This document shows positions 1 through 6,047 of a DNA stretch of 9,343 bases, piece after piece. The stretch comes from Firm-04 sp946413695. Its GTDB lineage: Bacteria > Bacillota > Clostridia > Oscillospirales > Ruminococcaceae. Location of the stretch: positions 1-9,343 of the forward strand of contig CAMKLV010000102.1 of the NCBI GenBank assembly GCA_946413695.1, given 5' to 3'. Position 1 is the first letter of the stretch, and every line of letters begins with the position of its first letter. Below the pieces are notes generated by a model. The model did not search any database, was not told the origin of the DNA, and saw only the letters and a program-made list of their open reading frames with translations. Made by a program: the position numbers and the translations under genes.

Positions 1-430
1 CTTTGCGAAAGCACCCTTTTACGTCATGTGCGCATTGCTGTCTGTTCTCTCATGCGGTGCCATGCGATCATGCGAATACGCCGCCGCTTTGCGAAAGCAC
101 CCTTTTACGCCATGTGCGCATTGCTGTCTGTTCTCTCATGCGGTGTCATGCGAAAATGCGAATACGCCGCCGCTTTGCGAAAGCACCCTTTTACGTCATG
201 TGCGCATTGCTGTCTGTTCTCTCATGCAGTGCCATGCGATCATGCGAATACGCCGCCGCTTTGCGAAAGCGCCCTTTTACGTCATGTGCGCATTGCTGTC
301 TGTTCTCTCATGCGGCGCCATGCGATAATGCGAATACGCCGCTGCTTTGCGAAAGCGCCCTTTTACGTCATGTGCGCATTGCTGTCTGTTCTCTCATGCA
401 GCGTAATGTGGTAATGCGAAATACGAAGCC
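1..430. repeat. 86-bp tandem repeat array, five copies
   Basis: Units begin at 1, 87, 173, 259 and 345, an exact 86-base period. The first four are nearly identical. The fifth is intact for about 50 bases, then decays (from about 395) and gains one base. Differences cluster at unit positions 55-70. The stretch around unit positions 24-54 is almost invariant. Each unit boundary can form a small hairpin: CGCTTTGCGAAAGCG in units 4 and 5, and a five-pair version in units 1-3. The first unit starts at the window edge, so the array probably continues leftward. All three forward frames stay open through most of the array only because the unit lacks stops, so the reading frames here are not taken as genes. 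Function unknown; a satellite-like element, a protein-binding array or a repeated structured RNA are all possible. Confidence 0.93.
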
Positions 431-543
431 GAAACAGAACATGCTTTGTTTTCGGAGCGGTTCTGCATCAGCTTTAGAAAGCACATGCGCTGCAAAGAGT
501 AAGTGCCCGGAATCAGCATGGTTCTTCGGCAGCTATAGAAAAT
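431..543. other. Non-coding spacer between repeat array and gltX leader
   Basis: No supportable gene is seen. A weak hairpin pairs CCGAAACA (429-436) with TGTTTTCGG (447-455), with one bulged base and no following T-run. A fragment GTGCCCGGAA near 503-512 resembles the right arm of the hairpins further downstream. TATAGA at 534-539 is a possible -10 box for gltX but has no convincing -35 partner. No T-box signature is visible, so tRNA-responsive control of gltX is not supported. Confidence 0.5.
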
Positions 544-586
544 AGGAGCCGGGCACTGCCCGGAAGGAGCCGGGTAGTGCCCGGGA
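544..586 (+). repeat. Two tandem AGGAG-hairpin units in the gltX leader
   Basis: Two adjacent direct repeats of 21 and 22 bases each consist of AGGAG followed by a GC-rich inverted repeat. The first hairpin is at 549-563, CCGGGC/GCCCGG around a three-base loop. The second is at 570-584, CCGGGT/GCCCGG with a G-T pair. A third AGGAG at 587-591 follows and is the real gltX ribosome binding site. The hairpins lie just upstream of the start codon and lack T-runs, so they do not look like terminators. They could set leader structure or stability; this is inference. Confidence 0.75.
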
Positions 587-591
587 AGGAG
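586..591 (+). promoter_or_regulatory. Ribosome binding site of gltX
   Basis: AAGGAG lies eight bases before the ATG at 600. It supports that start over any internal ATG. It is the third of three AGGAG copies spaced 21-22 bases apart; the two upstream copies have no start codon at a usable distance. Confidence 0.85.
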
Positions 592-599
592 TAAATACA

Positions 600-2240
600 A
601 TGGATACCACAGCACTTGCAAATCTCTTGTTCCCCGATATCACAAAAACCATCGGGGATTATGAAACGATCTATCCGCCGCGTGACCTGCCGGAAGGCGC
701 TGTTGTCACGCGCATTGCACCGAGCCCCACGGGATTTGTGCATCTTGGCAACCTCTACAACGCGATCGGTGAGCGCCTTGCCCACCAGACCGGCGGCGTG
801 TTCTATCTCCGTATTGAGGATACCGACCAGAAGCGCGAGGTCGAGGGAGCGGTCGAGGCTGTCATCGACGCGATGACATTCTACGGCGTTCACTTCGATG
901 AGGGCGCAACCGCCGACGGCGAAACCGGCGCTTACGGCCCCTACCGGCAGCGTCAGCGCAAGGAGCTCTATCAGACCGTTGCAAAGCAGCTTGTGCTGCG
1001 CGGTCTTGCCTATCCCTGCTTCTGCACCGAGGATGACCTCAAGGCGATGCATGAGCAGCAGGAGGCTGCAAAGGAGAATTACGGCTACTACGGCAAATAC
1101 GCAATCTGGCGCGACCGCTCCATTGAGGAAATCGAAGCAGAGCTGAAAAAGGGCACCGAATGGGTGCTGCGCTTCCGCTCCGAGGGCGATCCGGAGAACA
1201 TGATCCCCGTGCAGGACGGCATCCGCGGCGAGCTGAAGGTGCAGGAGAACTACACTGATTTTGTTCTGCTCAAATCCGACGGCATCCCGACCTATCACTT
1301 TGCACATGTCTGCGACGATCACTTCATGCGCACAACGCATGTCATCCGCGATGAAAGCTGGCTTGCAACGCTGCCGATCCATGTGCAGCTCTTTGATACA
1401 CTCGGCTGGCAGAGACCCATCTACTGCCACACCGCAACGCTCATGAAGATGGACGGCGCCTCCAAGCGCAAGCTCTCCAAGCGCAAGGATCCCGAGCTCG
1501 CACTCTCCTATTACAGAGAGGCCGGATTCCCGCAGGAGGCAACATGGCTCTATCTGCTGACCGTGCTCAACAGCAACTTCGAGGAGTGGCATCTTGCCAA
1601 TCCGGATGCGGATTCCCGCGAGTTCACATTCTCGCTCGAGAAGATGAGCACCTCGGGCGCGCTGTTTGATTTGGAAAAGCTTGACAATATCTGCAAGGAA
1701 TATCTTTCGCGCAAACCGGCAGACTTTGTATATGAAGGGCTGCTGCAGTGGGCAAAGGAATATGACACCGCCCTCGCAGAGCGCATGACCGCAAAGGCGG
1801 ATTTCTACAAGGCGGCAATCAATGTCGGCAGAGTGAGCGAGAAGCCCCGCAAGGATTACGGAAGCTGGTCGGCGGCGGCAAAGTTCCTCGCGTTCTATGA
1901 TGCGGAGACATTTGCAATTGAGGACGGCTGCCCCGAAAATGCATCCGGCGAGATGAAGGCGGAAATTCTCAGCCGCTACATGGAGACGCTCGATTTTGCC
2001 GACATGCAGGAGGCGTGGTTTGCAAAGGTCAAGGAGATCACCGAGGCGCTGGGCTATGCCGCACAGCCGAAGAAATACAAGAAAAATCCGGAGCTTTACA
2101 AGGGCAGCATTGTCGATGTGACAAACCTGCTGCGCGTCGCGCTGACGGGACATCAGAATGCGCCGGATATCTGGGAGATCAGTCATGTGCTCGGCGAGGA
2201 GGAAACCCGCCGCCGCCTGACTGCCTACAGAGATGCCTGA
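600..2240 (+). CDS. gltX: Glutamate--tRNA ligase, long clostridial variant
   Basis: Class I aminoacyl-tRNA synthetase that charges tRNA with glutamate in the cytoplasm. The HIGH-type signature lies within APSPTGFVHLGN (residues 40-51), RIEDTD is at 71-76, the DGIPTYHFAH segment at about 227-236, and the KMSKS-type loop KLSKRKD at 291-297. The remainder, to residue 546, is the tRNA- and anticodon-binding part. At 546 residues it exceeds the usual 480-500 of bacterial GluRS and matches, from memory, a longer variant known in Clostridia, whose N-terminal lead (about 30 residues before the Rossmann core) is also present here. Two details differ from textbook GluRS: the common RGEDHL segment reads RDESWL (about 250-255), and only Cys140 and Cys142 of the possible zinc site are visible. 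It appears to be first in a tightly packed operon, and the next gene overlaps its stop by eight bases. Family assignment is very secure; glutamate rather than glutamine specificity follows from the family. Confidence 0.96.
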   Translation: MDTTALANLLFPDITKTIGDYETIYPPRDLPEGAVVTRIAPSPTGFVHLGNLYNAIGERLAHQTGGVFYLRIEDTDQKREVEGAVEAVIDAMTFYGVHFDEGATADGETGAYGPYRQRQRKELYQTVAKQLVLRGLAYPCFCTEDDLKAMHEQQEAAKENYGYYGKYAIWRDRSIEEIEAELKKGTEWVLRFRSEGDPENMIPVQDGIRGELKVQENYTDFVLLKSDGIPTYHFAHVCDDHFMRTTHVIRDESWLATLPIHVQLFDTLGWQRPIYCHTATLMKMDGASKRKLSKRKDPELALSYYREAGFPQEATWLYLLTVLNSNFEEWHLANPDADSREFTFSLEKMSTSGALFDLEKLDNICKEYLSRKPADFVYEGLLQWAKEYDTALAERMTAKADFYKAAINVGRVSEKPRKDYGSWSAAAKFLAFYDAETFAIEDGCPENASGEMKAEILSRYMETLDFADMQEAWFAKVKEITEALGYAAQPKKYKKNPELYKGSIVDVTNLLRVALTGHQNAPDIWEISHVLGEEETRRRLTAYRDA

Positions 2241-3456
2241 GAAAAAACGCCGGAAAATCGGGCTTTCGATCTTTCTGGCGGTGCTGATTCTGCTGCATGC
2301 GGCGCTGATCCTTGCGCTGCAGTCGCAGCGGTTCGCGGACTGGTACTGCGGTGAGGCTGTACCGCGGATCGCAAATGCGGTCGGCGGCGTCATGAGCCTG
2401 ATTCCGACGGCGGTCTGTGAGATCTGTATCGCGGCGCTTGTGTGCTGCGGTGTGATCCTTGTGATTCTGCTGATCCTGCTGATCTTTCTGCGAAAGCGCG
2501 AAGGCTACCGCAGATTTGTCGCGGGATGCTGCGGGCTTGCAATGGTCTTTGCGGTCATCGGGATCGGCGGCGAGCTGATCTACGATGCCGCCATGATGCG
2601 CAGCACGCCTGTCGGGCAGCAGCAGACACATGATTTCGAGGAGCTGACGGCGCTGTGGAATCTGACCATGACGCAGATCAACACCCTGAGCACCGCGGTT
2701 GACCGCGATGAAAACGATCACTTCATTCACCGCAGCGACAGCGAAATCCGGACGGCGATTGATGCTTCGCGCTTAAAGCTTGCGGCGGAGTATCCGCGCT
2801 TTCAGTATGCAAAGCCGCCTGTGCCGAAGACCTCGGTATTCTCGGCGGTTGTCTCAAAATTCGGCGACGATGCCTATTTCATCGAGCCGTGGTTTGAGAC
2901 CGTGTTCACGATCAGGGCGCAGAACCGCGGCACTTATCCGAGCATTTTTGCGCATGAGTACAGCCACTACTGCGGCTATTACCGCGAGGATGAGGCAAAT
3001 TTCTTTGCACATCTGCTCAGTACGCAGAGTGATGATCTGAATGTGCAGTATGCAGGCTGGATGGACATTATGAACCGTGTATGGAATGCGATCGAGCTTG
3101 ATTTCTTCGGGCATAAGCCGACGGATGCAGAGCGTGACAATCCCGAATATCAGGCGTACTGCGATTCGCTCGTGGACTATGATCTCTGGCTGTATGTCGG
3201 CGACCGCACCGGCAACTATGAGCGGTTCCATGCGGAGCGCGGCGAAGAAAATGTTGTTGACGAATACAGAAAAGAGCCCGAGCTGCCGAAAGCCGCTGCC
3301 GATCTGATTCAGAAGCAGGGGCAGAAGCATTTTGAGCATCTGCAGGCGCATCTCGGCGCACATTATTATGACGGCGTTGTGCAGCTGCTGCTTGATTATT
3401 ATGCCGATCAGCTCGAACCCTACAGGACGGAAAATCTATCAATTGAAAAGGAGTAA
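2233..3456 (+). CDS. DUF3810-type integral membrane zinc metallopeptidase
   Basis: 407 residues. The N-terminal part has three predicted membrane helices (about residues 10-28, 61-86 and 95-117). A large extramembrane domain then carries the zinc-protease signature HEYSH at 241-245 (HExxH), followed by YREDEANF at 250-257, where Glu254 is a plausible third zinc ligand. HExxH followed by REDEANF is characteristic of the DUF3810 family as I remember it; substrates of that family are not established. The ATG at 2233 overlaps the last eight bases of gltX and has only a weak ribosome binding site, so translation is probably coupled to gltX. The next ATG is over 50 residues in and would remove the first helix. 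The gene ends inside the ribosome binding site of the zinc-ribbon gene. Membrane location and peptidase activity are inferred from the helices and motif. Confidence 0.85.
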   Translation: MPEKKRRKIGLSIFLAVLILLHAALILALQSQRFADWYCGEAVPRIANAVGGVMSLIPTAVCEICIAALVCCGVILVILLILLIFLRKREGYRRFVAGCCGLAMVFAVIGIGGELIYDAAMMRSTPVGQQQTHDFEELTALWNLTMTQINTLSTAVDRDENDHFIHRSDSEIRTAIDASRLKLAAEYPRFQYAKPPVPKTSVFSAVVSKFGDDAYFIEPWFETVFTIRAQNRGTYPSIFAHEYSHYCGYYREDEANFFAHLLSTQSDDLNVQYAGWMDIMNRVWNAIELDFFGHKPTDAERDNPEYQAYCDSLVDYDLWLYVGDRTGNYERFHAERGEENVVDEYRKEPELPKAAADLIQKQGQKHFEHLQAHLGAHYYDGVVQLLLDYYADQLEPYRTENLSIEKE

Positions 3457-3462
3457 ATCCCA

Positions 3463-3657
3463 ATGGACAGAAGTGTTTTGATCCCCGAAAAAGGCCCCGT
3501 GATGTGCGTGCACTGCAATGTGCAGATGAAGCGTGTCAAGGTGGAGGAATGGGCACCGACCAATGTACTGCTCAAGCAGCTGCAGAAGATCGCGGACCAC
3601 ACCGGCGTGCGCATCTACCACTGCAAATCCTGCGGCAAGGTCGAATTCTTCCGGTGA
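3463..3657 (+). CDS. Small zinc-ribbon protein, 64 residues
   Basis: A short protein with two CxxC knuckles, Cys15/Cys18 (CVHC) and Cys54/Cys57 (CKSC), separated by a 35-residue basic and amphipathic stretch. This is the layout of a small zinc ribbon. No specific function is recognised; nucleic-acid or protein binding is possible. AAGGAG at 3448-3453 lies nine bases before the ATG and overlaps the end of the upstream gene, making the start convincing. Its stop overlaps the GTG start of the hydrolase in the sequence GTGA (3654-3657), so the two are probably translationally coupled. A reading frame overlapping its second half from 3504 is only an upstream extension of the hydrolase frame. Confidence 0.85.
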   Translation: MDRSVLIPEKGPVMCVHCNVQMKRVKVEEWAPTNVLLKQLQKIADHTGVRIYHCKSCGKVEFFR

Positions 3658-4433
3658 ATCCGCGGTATCACGATATCATCTGCGCGCGCCCCGGTGCAAA
3701 GACGGCAGTTCTGCTGCTGCACGGCATCCTGAGCGCGCCGCAGTTCTTTGATTTCCTGCTGCCGGAGATTCCGGAGGATATTTCGGTCTGCGGCATTCTG
3801 CTCGACGGGCACGGTGATGTGCCGGAGGCGCTTGCGCATACCTCGATGCAGGAGTGGAAGCAGCAGGTCGGCGATCTGACAGAGGCGCTGCTGCTGCGCT
3901 ATGAGAAGATCATCATTGCGGCGCATTCCATGGGGACGCTGTTTGCGCTGCAGCTTGCACGGCGGTATCCGGAGCGGATCAGCCGGATGCTGCTGCTCGG
4001 CGTGCCGCTCGCTGTGCATCTGACGCCCTTCGGCGCATGCTCTGCCATGCTCGCAGCCTGCGGATTTGAGCCGGAGACGCCGCGGCTTTGCGCCATGCAG
4101 CATGCCTACAGCATCGAACCGGACCGGAACCCGCTGCACTATGCCGGCTGGATTCCGCGCTATATGGAACTGTTCGATGAGATCGAAGCGGTCAATGCGG
4201 TGCGCATGGAAAACCGTGTGCCGTGTGCGGTGTATCAGTCTGCGGCGGATGAGCTTGTCTCGCCCGATGCGCTGCCGCTGCTGCAGCAGATGCCGGCTGT
4301 CCGGCTGCATGTGCTGCGGCATTCCACGCACTTTTATTTTCCGCCGCAGGATCAGGAACGGATCCTGCGCTGCTGGCGGCATATGCTGCTGCAAACGAAG
4401 TCTGCAAGGGACGGAATCCCGCCCTGCAAATAA
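3654..4433 (+). CDS. Alpha/beta hydrolase (esterase/lipase-like), GTG start
   Basis: 259 residues with the alpha/beta-hydrolase fold signature: an oxyanion-hole segment LLLHGIL near the N-terminus, LLDGHGD around residues 45-51, the nucleophile elbow AHSMG with Ser92, a likely acid Asp199 (AADEL), and a likely catalytic His226 in RHSTHFYF. The elbow begins with Ala where GxSxG has Gly. The pattern resembles small carboxylesterases and monoacylglycerol-lipase relatives; the substrate is unknown. No signal peptide or membrane segment is seen, so it is probably cytoplasmic. The start chosen is GTG at 3654, overlapping the preceding stop by four bases. The frame is open further upstream to an ATG at 3504, but that would overlap the zinc-ribbon gene by about 150 bases and adds residues that do not look like this family. 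The ribosome binding site is weak (AAGG at 3637-3640), fitting translational coupling. Confidence 0.88.
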   Translation: MNPRYHDIICARPGAKTAVLLLHGILSAPQFFDFLLPEIPEDISVCGILLDGHGDVPEALAHTSMQEWKQQVGDLTEALLLRYEKIIIAAHSMGTLFALQLARRYPERISRMLLLGVPLAVHLTPFGACSAMLAACGFEPETPRLCAMQHAYSIEPDRNPLHYAGWIPRYMELFDEIEAVNAVRMENRVPCAVYQSAADELVSPDALPLLQQMPAVRLHVLRHSTHFYFPPQDQERILRCWRHMLLQTKSARDGIPPCK

Positions 4434-4438
4434 AAAGT

Positions 4439-4445
4439 AAAGGAG
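4439..4445 (+). promoter_or_regulatory. Ribosome binding site of the superoxide reductase gene
   Basis: AAAGGAG lies nine bases before the ATG at 4455 and just after the hydrolase stop. A second ATG follows at once (4458), so the exact first residue is uncertain by one codon. Confidence 0.8.
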
Positions 4446-4454
4446 TATCACACC

Positions 4455-4814
4455 ATGATGAAGTTCTATCAATGTAAGGAATGCGGCGAGATCATCGCTG
4501 TCAGAGAGGGCGACGATGCCGATCTCACCGGCAAGGAGGAGATCATCGCCAACACTGTTGATGCGGCAAAGGAAAAGCATGTGCCGGTCATCAGCCGCGA
4601 GGGACAGACTGTCACCGTGGCGGTCGGCTCTGTGCTGCACCCGATGACGGAGGAGCATCATATCGCATGGATTCTGCTCGAGACCAAAAACGGCGAGGAG
4701 CGCAAGGAACTCAAGCCCGGCGAGGAGCCTGTCGCACAGTTCTATGTTGCAGAGGATGACGAGGTCATCGCAGCTTATGAATACTGCACCCTGCACGGCA
4801 TCTGGGCGGGCTGA
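4455..4814 (+). CDS. Desulfoferrodoxin-family superoxide reductase
   Basis: 119 residues. The C-terminal part matches the non-haem iron centre II of superoxide reductases: Glu40-Lys41-His42 in EKHVPV, His62 in HPM, His68 in the TEEHHI segment, and Cys111 and His114 in YCTLHGIW. These supply the four His and one Cys ligands plus the catalytic Lys known for the family. The enzyme reduces superoxide to hydrogen peroxide without making oxygen, a typical anaerobe defence in the cytoplasm. The N-terminus keeps one desulforedoxin-like knuckle (Cys7/Cys10, CKEC), but the CC pair that would complete centre I is replaced by an acidic stretch (about residues 18-30) without cysteine. Centre I is therefore probably absent, as in class II SORs, or needs an outside partner. 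It sits at the end of the gltX cluster, 21 bases after the hydrolase, with a strong ribosome binding site, and is followed by a hairpin with a T-run. Confidence 0.92.
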   Translation: MMKFYQCKECGEIIAVREGDDADLTGKEEIIANTVDAAKEKHVPVISREGQTVTVAVGSVLHPMTEEHHIAWILLETKNGEERKELKPGEEPVAQFYVAEDDEVIAAYEYCTLHGIWAG

Positions 4815-4840
4815 GCCTGCATCCATTATGCGAAAGCTGC

Positions 4841-4861
4841 CGGAGAACCGTTCTCCGTTTT
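4841..4861 (+). terminator. Candidate intrinsic terminator after the SOR gene
   Basis: CGGAGAA (4841-4847) pairs perfectly with TTCTCCG (4851-4857) around a CCG loop and is followed by TTTT. The stem is short and the T-run brief, so termination may be partial. It would separate the gltX-to-SOR group from the reductase group. Confidence 0.45.
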
Positions 4862-4883
4862 GGCGGAAAGACACCGGTATGAC

Positions 4884-4918
4884 GGATCAGCGCGGCAGGA
4901 TTCCCTGCGCGTTGATCC
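4884..4918 (+). other. Imperfect hairpin upstream of the aldo/keto reductase gene
   Basis: GGATCAGCGCGGCAGG (4884-4899) pairs with CCTGCGCGTTGATCC (4904-4918), with one wobble pair and one bulged base. No T-run follows. It lies about 37 bases before the reductase start, so it could be a leader structure, a processing site or a second weak termination signal. No promoter for the reductase gene was convincing in this gap. Confidence 0.4.
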
Positions 4919-4954
4919 CTCTGTTTCCGTATCAAACAGAATGAGGGAAAATAC

Positions 4955-6046
4955 ATGAAAAAACTGGGATTTGGCTTTATGCGCCTGCCGCTGCTCGATG
5001 CAAACGATCCGACTTCGTTTGACGAGCAGCAGATCTGCAAAATGGCGGATGCGTTTCTCGCGGCAGGCTTTACTTATTTTGACACCGCCTATATGTATCA
5101 CAACGGCAAATCTGAGGAGATGCTGCGCAAGGCAGTCGTCGAGCGCTATCCGCGGGAGCAGTTCTTCGTCGCGGATAAGCTGCCGACCATGTTCCTCAAG
5201 GAGCCGGAGGATGTCCCGCGCATCTTTCAGGAGCAGCTTGACCGCACGGGGCTTCAGTACTTCGACAACTATCTGCTGCACTGCCTCGACGTTGATAACT
5301 ACGCAATTGCGGAACGGCTCGACTGCTTTTCATTCTGCCTTGAGCAGAAGCGGATCGGCAAAATCCGGCACTTCGGATTTTCGTTTCACGATACGCCGGA
5401 GCTGCTGGACGAGATCCTGACCGCGCATCCCGAGGTTGAGTTTGTCCAGCTGCAGATCAACTATCTGGACTGGGAGAGCGAAAAGGTGCAGTCGCGCCGC
5501 TGCTATGAGACCGCAGTCCGCCACGGCAAGGATGTCATTATCATGGAGCCGGTCAAGGGCGGCAAGCTTGTCCATGTGCCGGAGGAGGCGAAGGCACGCT
5601 TCAAAGCGGCGGAGCCGGAGCTTTCGGTGCCCTCGTGGGCGATCCGGTTTGCGGCATCGCTGCCTGCGACTGTCATGGTGCTCAGCGGCATGAGCAGCTT
5701 TGAACAGCTCAGCGACAACACCGGCTATATGCAGGATTTCAAGCCGCTGACAGCGGACGAAACAAAGCTCTGTCTCGAGATCGGTGAGCTGATCGCACAT
5801 CAGGATGATATCGCATGTACGGCATGTCATTACTGCACGGAGGGATGTCCCATGGGCATTGCGATTCCGGAATATTTTGCGCTGCTGAACCGCAAGGCGG
5901 ACGGTGCAGAATACACCGCGCAGACCGTCGAGAGCGGCAAGGCATCCGACTGCATCGAATGCGGTCAGTGCGAGGAGCATTGTCCGCAGCATCTGCCGAT
6001 CATTGATCTGCTGAAAAAGGTCGCTGCCGCCTATGAGGAAAGCTGA
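4955..6046 (+). CDS. Aldo/keto reductase with C-terminal double 4Fe-4S domain
   Basis: 363 residues in two parts. Residues 1 to about 270 are an aldo/keto reductase barrel with the expected tetrad: Asp43 and Tyr48 in FDTAYMYHNGKSE, Lys75 (ADKLP) and His109 (LLHCL). Residues 288-298 (CTACHYCTEGC) and 333-343 (CIECGQCEEHC), each followed by Pro, are two CxxCxxCxxxCP motifs for two 4Fe-4S clusters. This architecture is common in anaerobes and is usually annotated as a ferredoxin-containing aldo/keto reductase. Its substrate is not known; electrons may pass between NAD(P)H and a ferredoxin-like partner. It is probably cytoplasmic, with no membrane segment visible. The start is supported by GAGGGA at 4943-4948. 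The next gene begins one base after the stop, or overlaps it if an earlier ATG is used, so the two share a transcript. Confidence 0.93.
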   Translation: MKKLGFGFMRLPLLDANDPTSFDEQQICKMADAFLAAGFTYFDTAYMYHNGKSEEMLRKAVVERYPREQFFVADKLPTMFLKEPEDVPRIFQEQLDRTGLQYFDNYLLHCLDVDNYAIAERLDCFSFCLEQKRIGKIRHFGFSFHDTPELLDEILTAHPEVEFVQLQINYLDWESEKVQSRRCYETAVRHGKDVIIMEPVKGGKLVHVPEEAKARFKAAEPELSVPSWAIRFAASLPATVMVLSGMSSFEQLSDNTGYMQDFKPLTADETKLCLEIGELIAHQDDIACTACHYCTEGCPMGIAIPEYFALLNRKADGAEYTAQTVESGKASDCIECGQCEEHCPQHLPIIDLLKKVAAAYEES

Positions 6047-6047
6047 C

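Noticed and set aside
1..430. CRISPR array
   Set aside because: The whole 86-base unit is conserved, with no unique spacers and no cas genes nearby.
511..539. Promoter for gltX with TATAGA at 534-539
   Set aside because: The -10 match is modest and no acceptable -35 lies at 16-18 bases, so it was not listed as a promoter.
3..545. Cys/His-rich reading frame of 180 residues through the repeat array, plus two overlapping ones (26-328, 28-414)
   Set aside because: All three are the same 86-bp unit read in different frames; no ribosome binding site was found and the period is not a multiple of three.
431..599. T-box or other amino-acid riboswitch before gltX
   Set aside because: No T-box consensus or terminator/antiterminator pair is present; the leader holds only short hairpins without T-runs.
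513..2393. Antisense reading frame of 626 residues opposite gltX
   Set aside because: It mirrors a strongly supported synthetase gene and has no recognisable protein motif; long antisense frames are expected from the codon bias here.
3504..3653. N-terminal extension of the hydrolase to an ATG at 3504
   Set aside because: It overlaps the zinc-ribbon gene out of frame and does not resemble the start of an alpha/beta hydrolase; the GTG at 3654 fits better.
3615..4874. Antisense reading frame of 419 residues opposite the hydrolase and SOR genes
   Set aside because: It is the complement of two confidently assigned genes and shows a low-complexity Arg/His/Gln-rich translation.
6033..6047. Earlier ATG for paralogue A
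   Set aside because: It overlaps the reductase gene, and the ATG at 6048 has the better-placed ribosome binding site and aligns with the paralogue.
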